Positions 14,784 through 21,087 of a stretch of 35,702 nucleotides of DNA are shown one piece after another (within the stretch, counting starts at the first letter, position 1; the number at the start of each line of letters is the position of its first letter). Source of the stretch: Azoarcus sp. (lineage in GTDB: Bacteria > Pseudomonadota > Gammaproteobacteria > Burkholderiales > Rhodocyclaceae); the NCBI GenBank assembly GCA_030604735.1, contig JAUVVG010000036.1, positions 1 to 35,702 of the forward strand, read 5' to 3'. The notes beneath the pieces were generated by a model, which worked only from the letters and a program-made list of their open reading frames with translations, ran no database searches and had not been told where the DNA came from. The position numbers and the translations under genes were made by a program.

Positions 14784-16150
14784 AGTACCCCCACCTCGCC
14801 GCGAGGATCTTCAACACCCCGCTGCTGATCCACCCGCAAAAGCTCGACGCGATCATTGCCGGGCTGGGCGGGCGGTTGCTCGGTGACGAGGCCGCGGGGC
14901 GGCTCGACCTGCGTGCCATTGCCGATGCAGTTCAGTCCGGCCCACTGCCAGCCGACATGTTCAGCTCTCGCCGTATCGCCGACGATCCGCGCGCGCCGTT
15001 TGCGGATCAGAAGTCGAGGGGCGATTACAGCAACGTCGACGGCGTGGCCGTCATCGGCGCATCCGGCGCGCTCGTGCATCGCACCCGCTTCGATGCCGAC
15101 AGCACCCGGTTGCTGGGTTACAACGACCTGGCGGCCGCTGTCGAGCGCGCCATGGCCGACAGCGACGTGCATGCCGTGCTGATCGCGCTTGACAGCCCTG
15201 GGGGCGAAGCCCAGGGCGCGTTCGAGCTTCACGACCGTCTGATGGCAATGCGCGGCAAGAAGCCGATGCTCGGCATCGCCGACGGACTCGCCGCTTCCGC
15301 CGCCTACCTCGCGGCCGCCGCTCTGGACGAATTCGCCATCACCAAGACCGGCTATGCCGGCTCCATCGGCGTCGTCATGCGGCACGTCGACTTCTCCGCT
15401 GCGCTCGCGCAAGACGGCATCCGCGTCACCCAGATCTATGCCGGCGCTCACAAGGTCGACGGCAACCCCTACCAGGAACTGCCCGCTGCTGTGCGGGCCG
15501 ACTTCCAGTCCGAGATCGACAGCCTGTACCAGATGTTCATCGAGGCCGTGGCAAGCGGCCGGCGCATCGATGCAGAAGCGGTGCGCAAAACCCAGGCCCA
15601 AACCTACCGCGGCCCCGCTGCCGTGGCCGCAGGCCTGGCAGACCGCATCAGCACCACCGATCAGATGATTTCCGAATTGGCTGCGCTTCGTGCGCGGTCG
15701 TATCCCGTCGGGCAACCCGCCCGCGCAACGGCTCAACAAGGAGACATTTCCATGAGCGAAACCAGCAATCCGGCGGGTCAAGCCCAGCAGCCCGCCACCG
15801 GCTTCACCCAAGCCGACATCGACAAGGCTCGGGCAGAAGGCGTGGAGCAGGGCGCCCAGGCTGAACGCACCCGGGTCGGTGCCATCCTCGGCCATGAGTC
15901 CGCTTCCTGCTCGCCGCTGGCGATGCAGTGCATCAAGACCGGGCTGACCGCCGAGCAATCGACCGCGATTCTCGGTGCCGCGCCCAAGCCCGCCGCGCTC
16001 GAGGAAACCTCGAGCAATGCCTTCGCAGCCGCGATGGGCGCCATCGGCAACCCGGATGTATCCGGCATCGAGGCCCACTCGGACTCGCTGAACCCCGAAG
16101 CAGCCGCCGCCCAGCAAATCCTCGCCGCATTCAACGGCGTTCGCCAGTAA
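14780..16150 (+). CDS. Head maturation protease, S49 family (lambda gpC-like), fused scaffold
   Basis: The product is 456 residues. The S49 protease domain spans about 60-310. The serine nucleophile is S173 in DGLAASAAY and the likely general base is K225 in GAHKVDGNPY. The oxyanion region DSPGGEAQG is near 136 and TGYAGSIGVV follows the serine. Residues from about 325 onward are Gln/Ala-rich and helical, as in scaffolding domains. As in lambda C/Nu3, a second start inside the gene would give free scaffold. The protease cleaves scaffold and portal during prohead maturation. Confidence 0.95.
   Translation: MKYPHLAARIFNTPLLIHPQKLDAIIAGLGGRLLGDEAAGRLDLRAIADAVQSGPLPADMFSSRRIADDPRAPFADQKSRGDYSNVDGVAVIGASGALVHRTRFDADSTRLLGYNDLAAAVERAMADSDVHAVLIALDSPGGEAQGAFELHDRLMAMRGKKPMLGIADGLAASAAYLAAAALDEFAITKTGYAGSIGVVMRHVDFSAALAQDGIRVTQIYAGAHKVDGNPYQELPAAVRADFQSEIDSLYQMFIEAVASGRRIDAEAVRKTQAQTYRGPAAVAAGLADRISTTDQMISELAALRARSYPVGQPARATAQQGDISMSETSNPAGQAQQPATGFTQADIDKARAEGVEQGAQAERTRVGAILGHESASCSPLAMQCIKTGLTAEQSTAILGAAPKPAALEETSSNAFAAAMGAIGNPDVSGIEAHSDSLNPEAAAAQQILAAFNGVRQ
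15752..16150 (+). CDS. Nested in-frame scaffolding protein (Nu3-like)
   Basis: An internal ATG at 15752 is in frame with the protease and preceded by AAGGAG with 8-base spacing, a better ribosome site than that of the full gene. The product would be 132 residues, beginning MSETSNPAG, with helical Ala/Gln/Glu-rich sequence. This is the arrangement of lambda Nu3 inside C. Production as a separate protein is inferred. Confidence 0.65.
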   Translation: MSETSNPAGQAQQPATGFTQADIDKARAEGVEQGAQAERTRVGAILGHESASCSPLAMQCIKTGLTAEQSTAILGAAPKPAALEETSSNAFAAAMGAIGNPDVSGIEAHSDSLNPEAAAAQQILAAFNGVRQ

Positions 16151-16162
16151 GGAGCTATCGCC

Positions 16163-16537
16163 ATGGATTACAAAGCCAAGTTTGCCTCTGAGGCACACAC
16201 CCCGGACGCGCTGCTGGCCGGCAATGCGCATCTGCTTGTCGGGCGCACGGTTACGGTCAAGAGCGGGCAAAACCTGGTGCGCGGCGCCGTTGTCGGTAAG
16301 GACGGTGACAGCAAGTACCTGCTGAGCCTGTCTGCCGCTTCTGACGGGAGCCAGACCCCCGACCTGATCATGGCCGAGGACTGCGACGCCACGTCCGGCG
16401 ACAAGACCGCTCTCGCCTACGAGCGCGGCGACTTCAACGCCAACGCACTCACCCTGGGCACCGGGCACACCGTCGCCAGCATCCGCGAAGGGTTGCGCGC
16501 CAAGGGCATCACCATCCTCCCGGCTCAGGCCGCCTGA
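16163..16537 (+). CDS. Head decoration protein (lambda gpD-like)
   Basis: The product is 124 residues (lambda gpD 110). It starts 12 bp after the protease stop with AAGGAG upstream. The beta-rich pattern, VTVKSGQNLVRGAVVGKDG then DLIMAEDCDATSGDKTALAY and ERGDFNANAL, is typical of the family. Trimers stabilise the expanded capsid. It directly precedes the major capsid gene, as in lambda. Confidence 0.9.
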   Translation: MDYKAKFASEAHTPDALLAGNAHLLVGRTVTVKSGQNLVRGAVVGKDGDSKYLLSLSAASDGSQTPDLIMAEDCDATSGDKTALAYERGDFNANALTLGTGHTVASIREGLRAKGITILPAQAA

Positions 16538-16552
16538 TAGGAGAGCATCAAA

Positions 16553-17566
16553 ATGGATATTTTCAGCACTGGCGTCCTGAAGCGGGTGGTGACCGAGCTG
16601 CCGCAGCCCGCCCCTTTCATCCTCAACACCTTCTTCCGCGAAGAACAGCTCGACACGAGCGAGGAGATCCATTTCGACGTGGATACCGGCAAGCGCCGCA
16701 TCGCGCCGTTTGTCTCCCCGATCGTGGCCGGAAAGGTGGTCGAATCCCGCGGATTCCAGACCAAAACCTTCAAGCCCGCCTACATCAAGGACAAGCGCGT
16801 TTTCAATCCGGCGCGCGCACTCAAGCGTTCGATTGGCGAGCGCATCGGCGGTGAATTCACGCCCGATCAACGCCGCGCCATCATGCTCGCCACCGAGCTG
16901 CAGGACCAGCTCGACATGCTCACCCGCCGCATGGAAGTCATGGCAATCGAAGCCATGCGCACCGGCAAGGTCACCGTGGCCGGCGACGAGTATCCCTCGG
17001 TTGAAGTGAATTTTGGCCGCGAAGCGACGCTCACCAAAGCGCTCACCCTTGCTGCACGTTGGGGGGAGACGGGCGTCAAGCCGTTGGTGGATGTCAAGGC
17101 GTGGTCGATGGAGGTTACGCAGCACTCCGGCACCACCGCCAATGTCGTCGTGATGGACGCCAAGGCATGGGATCTGTTCTACGCCGACGAAGGCGTGCAG
17201 AAGGAACTCGACCGCTTCCGTGGTACGGCCTCGTTCAACCCGATCGCGGCCGGCGAGGGCGGTCGTTTCATGGGCACCATCGGCGATCTGGAGTTCTGGG
17301 TCTACGCCGGCTGGTATGTGAATCCGGCCAACGGCAACCTGACGCCGTATCTGCCGGACTACACCGTCATCGTTTCCAGCCCGCAGCTGGAAGGTGTGCG
17401 CGCGTTCGGGGCCATCCTGGACGAAGAGGCCGGTATCCAGGCGCTGCCGTATTTCCCTAAGTCGTGGGTGGAGAAAGACCCCGGCGTGCGCTACCTGCTC
17501 ATGCAGTCTGCACCGCTGCCGGTTCCGTACCGCGTCAACGCGTCGCTCGGCGCGACTGTCCGCTGA
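16553..17566 (+). CDS. Major capsid protein (lambda gpE family)
   Basis: The product is 337 residues (lambda gpE 341). Typical gpE-family features are the N-terminal FILNTFFREEQ, FDVDTGKRRIAPFVSP, RRMEVMAIEAMRTGKVTVAG and the C-terminal region around SPQLEGVRAFGAILDEEAG. It has the HK97 fold by family membership. GGAG precedes the ATG at normal spacing. Confidence 0.96.
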   Translation: MDIFSTGVLKRVVTELPQPAPFILNTFFREEQLDTSEEIHFDVDTGKRRIAPFVSPIVAGKVVESRGFQTKTFKPAYIKDKRVFNPARALKRSIGERIGGEFTPDQRRAIMLATELQDQLDMLTRRMEVMAIEAMRTGKVTVAGDEYPSVEVNFGREATLTKALTLAARWGETGVKPLVDVKAWSMEVTQHSGTTANVVVMDAKAWDLFYADEGVQKELDRFRGTASFNPIAAGEGGRFMGTIGDLEFWVYAGWYVNPANGNLTPYLPDYTVIVSSPQLEGVRAFGAILDEEAGIQALPYFPKSWVEKDPGVRYLLMQSAPLPVPYRVNASLGATVR

Positions 17567-17580
17567 CCGAGGAGGGTGAC

Positions 17581-17769
17581 ATGAAACTCATCGCCAAAGT
17601 CACCCTCGTCACCCCCGACGGCGACGTGCCGCCGGGGGGCGAGATCGAGCTCAAGGGCAAGGCCGAGGCGCAGTCGCTCATCGACCGCGGCTTTGCCGAA
17701 GAGGCGCCGTCCGGCAAGCGTGGAAAGGACGAGACCGACCCAGCAGCGGCCGAGAAGGCGCCCGAGTAA
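17581..17769 (+). CDS. Small protein in the gpFI position (DUF7210-like)
   Basis: The product is 62 residues with a strong AGGAGGG ribosome site. The N-terminus has a short beta domain (KLIAKVTLVTPDGDVPPGGE, then AQSLIDRGFAEEA) and a charged tail. Its place between the capsid and the FII-like gene matches the packaging helper gpFI, but it is much shorter and the resemblance is positional only. Confidence 0.75.
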   Translation: MKLIAKVTLVTPDGDVPPGGEIELKGKAEAQSLIDRGFAEEAPSGKRGKDETDPAAAEKAPE

Positions 17770-18095
17770 TGCAACCGTCAGCTCCCTTCGCCGACATCGA
17801 AAGCATGCTCACCGACACCACCATGGGCATGCTCGCCAACGTCATCGTCACCCCGACGACCGGCGAGCCGTTTTTGGCCATGTTGGATGTCGCTGCTACC
17901 GAGTTTTTCGACTCGTCGCGGGGCGCGGACTATACCTTGCGCTACGCCTCCACGCACGCGCTCTCACGCGGCGACACCCTCACGGTAGCCGGCTCGCCCC
18001 TGGTTGGGCTGGATGTCGTCCTCAAAGTGTCTGAAAAGCCCACCGCGTTGCGCGCTGGGCATGAATCGGTCGCCCCGCTGGTAAAGGCCGCCTGA
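17769..18095 (+). CDS. Head-tail joining protein (gpFII-like)
   Basis: The product is 108 residues (lambda gpFII 117). The start overlaps the previous stop. The segments TDTTMGMLANVIVTPTTGEP and LSRGDTLTVAGSPLVGLDVV, and the small beta-barrel-like pattern, match phage attachment (gpFII) proteins. It forms the neck ring on gpW to which the tail docks. Confidence 0.7.
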   Translation: MQPSAPFADIESMLTDTTMGMLANVIVTPTTGEPFLAMLDVAATEFFDSSRGADYTLRYASTHALSRGDTLTVAGSPLVGLDVVLKVSEKPTALRAGHESVAPLVKAA

Positions 18096-18520
18096 TGTTT
18101 CTGCCCTACGAATCCGCGCTCAAGGTTCACCTCGCCGGCGCCGTGCCCGATGCCCCGGTGTACGGCACATTCGACGAGCCCGACCTCGAGCGCGAGTCCG
18201 TTTATGTGCAAGTGGTGTGGCAGGGCTACGGCGTGACCGATCAGAGCATGGGTCGTAGCGCAGCCGCCCTGGTGCAGCGGTTTGCGGTGTTTGTCGGTGT
18301 AGGCACCGCGCGTGTCGATCCGGCGCAGGCCGCCATCGCTGCCAACGGCCTGGCGGCACTGTTCAACCGGGTGCTGGCGTTCGTCTACACCGGTCCCACC
18401 GGCGCCCGCATCAAGCCGCAAATCGAGCAACCCCCGCCGCCGGCTTACCAGGGCGCCGCGGCCGCGCTCGCCATCTATTTCACCCTCTCGGGCGTCGCTA
18501 GCGCCCAAACACAGGAGTAA
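18095..18520 (+). CDS. Tail terminator protein (gpU-like)
   Basis: The product is 141 residues (lambda gpU 131); the ATG overlaps the previous stop. The alternating alpha/beta pattern has RESVYVQVVWQGYGVTD, a beta segment VQRFAVFVGVGT, helix AAIAANGLAALFNRVLAFVY and the C-terminal strand ALAIYFTLSGVA. Size and gene order fit a tail terminator hexamer that caps the tail tube. Sequence similarity is not strong. Confidence 0.65.
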   Translation: MFLPYESALKVHLAGAVPDAPVYGTFDEPDLERESVYVQVVWQGYGVTDQSMGRSAAALVQRFAVFVGVGTARVDPAQAAIAANGLAALFNRVLAFVYTGPTGARIKPQIEQPPPPAYQGAAAALAIYFTLSGVASAQTQE

Positions 18521-18526
18521 TCCACC

Positions 18527-19294
18527 ATGTCCGACGCACAAGCATTTCTCGGCGCTGGCGACCTCTACATCCAGCGTCAAGACCCGATCAGCCTGTCCTG
18601 GGGCCCGCTGCACGGTCCGTTCGATGCCGAGCGCTTTGCCTACCAGCCCCAGTCCGAGAAGATGGAGAAGACCTCCAAGGGTAAATTCACCTACGGCCAG
18701 GTCCGGTCGACGGTGTTCAAGCCGACCGCCCCGCAGTTCAGCGTGACCCTCGGCCAGGCCAACCGCGAAAACCTGCCGCTCGCCCTGATGGGCACCACCG
18801 CCGCCATCAACCGCGCCGGGGGCACGCTCACGGCCGAGGAGGTTACCGTCACCGTCATCGGCGGCTGGATCGAGCTGCCCTGGGCCAACATCAAGGCGGC
18901 CGGGCTGGCGATCACCAACGAGGCCGGCGGCACAACCTACGTGCGCGACACCCACTACATCATCAACCTCGAGATGGGCTGGCTGATGATTCTGCCCGAT
19001 GCCGGCATCGCGGCCGACGCGGTGCTCAAGATCACCGGCACCTATGGCGCCATCACCGGCACCCGCATCGACGCGTCCACCACCAACCAGCTGCGCGCCC
19101 GCTTCATCCTCGACGGCCGCAACCTGGTCGATGGCTCCCGCGTCAAGGCGATCGCCAAGCAAGTCGCCATGTCGTCCGATGCCGAATTCGACATGCTCGG
19201 CGACGATTTTGCCGAGATCCCGCTCACCGGCTCGGTGGAAACCCCGGTCGGTTCCCAGACCGGTTTCGAAGTCGAACTGCTCGAACTCGCCTAA
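18527..19294 (+). CDS. Major tail tube protein
   Basis: The product is 255 residues (lambda gpV 246) with AGGAG ahead of the ATG. It is beta-rich with repeated strand patterns: GDLYIQRQD, KFTYGQVRSTVFKPTAPQFS, GTLTAEEVTVTVIGG, VLKITGTYGAITGTRIDAST and TGFEVELLELA. Its place after the terminator gene fits the tail-tube subunit of siphoviruses. No tail-assembly chaperone pair with a frameshift follows; the lysis cassette comes next. Confidence 0.75.
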   Translation: MSDAQAFLGAGDLYIQRQDPISLSWGPLHGPFDAERFAYQPQSEKMEKTSKGKFTYGQVRSTVFKPTAPQFSVTLGQANRENLPLALMGTTAAINRAGGTLTAEEVTVTVIGGWIELPWANIKAAGLAITNEAGGTTYVRDTHYIINLEMGWLMILPDAGIAADAVLKITGTYGAITGTRIDASTTNQLRARFILDGRNLVDGSRVKAIAKQVAMSSDAEFDMLGDDFAEIPLTGSVETPVGSQTGFEVELLELA

Positions 19295-19314
19295 GCCCAG
19301 CCCTCAGACCAGAT

Positions 19315-19338
19315 CATTTTCGTGGCGTTACGAAAATG
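19315..19338 (+). promoter_or_regulatory. 9-bp hairpin ahead of the holin
   Basis: CATTTTCGT (19315-19323) and ACGAAAATG (19330-19338) form a perfect stem with a 6-base loop. The 3' arm contains an in-frame ATG at 19336. No T-run follows, so it is more likely a translation or RNA-processing element than a terminator. Confidence 0.5.
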
Positions 19339-19380
19339 GTCGCGTCTGACGACTGGCCCGCCACCATGCGCACTTACGCG

Positions 19381-19704
19381 ATGCCACACAACACCGTGCA
19401 TTTTCTCCATTCGCTGTGGGAATCGCTGCCCGAGCCCATCAAGGCGGCGATCCTCGCCGCGCTGGTGGCGATCCTGCGGATCCTCTACGACGGCAAAGAG
19501 CCGCGGTGGGTACGGCGCGCGCTCGAAGCCGCGCTGTGCGGCTGCATCGCCATGGGCGTGGCCTACCTGACGGAATCGCTCGGCCTACCGCATGGCTGGG
19601 GCGTGTTCATGGGGGCGGCCATCGGCCTGTTTGGCGCCGACTCGGTACGCGAGTTTGGCCGGCGCTACATCTCAGGCCGCATTTCGCAGGATCGCAAGCG
19701 ATGA
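19381..19704 (+). CDS. Holin (lambda holin family)
   Basis: The start at ATG 19381 gives 107 residues beginning MPHNTVHFLHSLW; in-frame ATGs at 19336 and 19366 could add 15 or 5 residues. Two to three hydrophobic segments are visible: AAILAALVAILRILY, AALCGCIAMGVAYLTESLGL and WGVFMGAAIGLFG. The tail is basic. The linker YDGKEPRWVRRALE between segments and GADSVREFGRR after the last match the lambda-type holin family. Holins form timed holes in the inner membrane. None of the candidate starts has a good ribosome site. It overlaps the endolysin by four bases. Confidence 0.85.
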   Translation: MPHNTVHFLHSLWESLPEPIKAAILAALVAILRILYDGKEPRWVRRALEAALCGCIAMGVAYLTESLGLPHGWGVFMGAAIGLFGADSVREFGRRYISGRISQDRKR

Positions 19705-20186
19705 ACTTCGAGCAAGCTTTGGCAAAAGTCCTGGCCCACGAGGGCGGGTTCGTGGACCACCCGCGCGACCCCGGTGGCGCCACAAACTACGGCATCACCC
19801 AGGCCGTTGCCCGCCAGCACGGTTATCAGGGTGACATGCGCGACCTGCCACGCGCCACCGCCGCGCGGATCTACGAGATGAGCTACTGGATTCCCATCCG
19901 CGCCGACGATCTGCCCGACGCCCTGCGGTTGCCGGTGTTCGACGCCGCAGTCAATTCCGGCGTGCGCCGTGCGGTGCAATGGCTGCAAGAGCTCGTCGGC
20001 ACCCAGCAGGATGGTCTCATCGGCCCGATCACGCTCGCCGCGGTGCGCAACCAAAACCCCCACCGCCTCGCCGCCCGCTACGCCGGCCGGCGGCTGATGT
20101 TCCTCACCCAGCTCCCCACCTGGGACGCGTTCGGCCGCGGCTGGGCGCGTAGGGTGGCCGGCAACCTGCTCGACGAACGCGGATGA
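19701..20186 (+). CDS. Endolysin, glycosyl hydrolase family 108
   Basis: The product is 161 residues. The catalytic signature LAHEGGFVDHPRDPGGATNY is at residues 11-30, with the probable acid at E14, followed by GITQAV and ARIYEMSYW. The C-terminal half, with VQWLQELVGTQQDGLIGPIT, is the peptidoglycan-binding part (PG_binding_3). It hydrolyses the glycan strand of murein after the holin opens the membrane. There is no signal peptide, so it depends on the holin. Confidence 0.95.
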   Translation: MNFEQALAKVLAHEGGFVDHPRDPGGATNYGITQAVARQHGYQGDMRDLPRATAARIYEMSYWIPIRADDLPDALRLPVFDAAVNSGVRRAVQWLQELVGTQQDGLIGPITLAAVRNQNPHRLAARYAGRRLMFLTQLPTWDAFGRGWARRVAGNLLDERG

Positions 20187-20650
20187 CATCCATCATGCCC
20201 CCCAGCCCTCCCAGCCCCATCACCGACCTCGCCCGCGAGCGGGCCATCCGGCGCCACCCGGCCGCGCACCTGTGCCGCTGGTCGGCCGCGGTCGAGCAGA
20301 TCACCCTCACCAACCTGCGCATCGGCTACGCCTGGCACCGTACCTGGTTGCGGCTGCTGTTCGGCGCGCTGCTCGTCGTGGCCGCTACCGGCTGCGCCTC
20401 GGACGCCGCGGTGATCCGCATCACCGAATACCGCGCCGGCACCCTGGCCGCCACAGTGGCAGGGCAGGGCGTCGCGGTCACCCAGTCCGGCAAAGAGGCC
20501 GCTTTCGCCCGCGTGGAGATCCTGTACCGGGGAGATCGCGGCACCGTGGCGGTCTCGAGCGACCCATCGCGCCCAGACCCTGCCGCGGCATCGCCTCAGG
20601 CGATCGAGCAGCCGGTCACCCTCGCCCCCGCAACTCACGTGCCCCGCTGA
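20183..20650 (+). CDS. Membrane-anchored spanin-like lysis protein
   Basis: The product is 155 residues and overlaps the endolysin by four bases. About 55 mostly cytoplasm-like residues precede a hydrophobic stretch, LRLLFGALLVVAATGCAS, with a lipobox-like end at C71. A shorter lipoprotein starting at the TTG near residue 56 is possible. The rest is a beta-like periplasmic domain and a Pro/Ala-rich tail. Position in the lysis cassette and topology suggest a spanin or Rz/Rz1 functional analogue. The sequence gives no direct homology that I can see. Confidence 0.65.
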   Translation: MTSIMPPSPPSPITDLARERAIRRHPAAHLCRWSAAVEQITLTNLRIGYAWHRTWLRLLFGALLVVAATGCASDAAVIRITEYRAGTLAATVAGQGVAVTQSGKEAAFARVEILYRGDRGTVAVSSDPSRPDPAAASPQAIEQPVTLAPATHVPR

Positions 20651-20652
20651 GC

Positions 20653-21084
20653 ATGCCTTTCCGTAACGACCCCATCCTGCAGGCACTGCCCCGCGCCGAC
20701 CACTGGGCGCTGGTCCGTCCGCTCGTGTACAACTCCCCGGGCGAAACCATCGTCATCCCGGCCGGCTTCATCACCGACCTCGCCAGCATCCCGCAGCTAT
20801 TCCGCTCCATCGTGCCGGTCAACGGTCGCCACCGCGCCCCGGCCATCCTGCACGACTACCTCTTCGTCATCCAGGATCGTGAGCGCGCCGAATGCGATTG
20901 GCTGTTTCTCGAGGCCATGGAAGACGCCGGCGTGCGCTGGACCCAACGCCACCTCATCTACCGCGCCGTGCGCCTGGGCGGCTGGCTGCCCTGGCGCAAC
21001 AACGCCCGCGCCATCGAGCGCGCCCCGGCCGCTCACTACCGCGCCAACGGGCTCGACCCGGCGCACTACCAGACGGCGGTGTAA
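20653..21084 (+). CDS. DUF1353 family phage protein
   Basis: The product is 143 residues. The pattern ETIVIPAGFITDLASIPQLF, then GRHRAPAILHDYLF, then AECDWLFLEAMEDAGV, matches DUF1353, a family common near phage lysis and tail genes. Conserved His and Asp in LHDYL and the ECD motif hint at a metal site, but no biochemical role is established to my knowledge. It is placed between the spanin-like gene and the tape measure. Confidence 0.85.
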   Translation: MPFRNDPILQALPRADHWALVRPLVYNSPGETIVIPAGFITDLASIPQLFRSIVPVNGRHRAPAILHDYLFVIQDRERAECDWLFLEAMEDAGVRWTQRHLIYRAVRLGGWLPWRNNARAIERAPAAHYRANGLDPAHYQTAV

Positions 21085-21087
21085 GCG

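Noticed and set aside
14735-17125. Minus-strand open frame of nearly 800 codons opposite protease, decoration and capsid genes
   Set aside because: It spans three well-recognised plus-strand genes and has no motif; it is a shadow frame.
17942-19162. Minus-strand open frame of about 400 codons opposite the neck and tail-tube genes
   Set aside because: Gly/Val/Asp-rich shadow of four co-linear structural genes with overlapping starts and stops.
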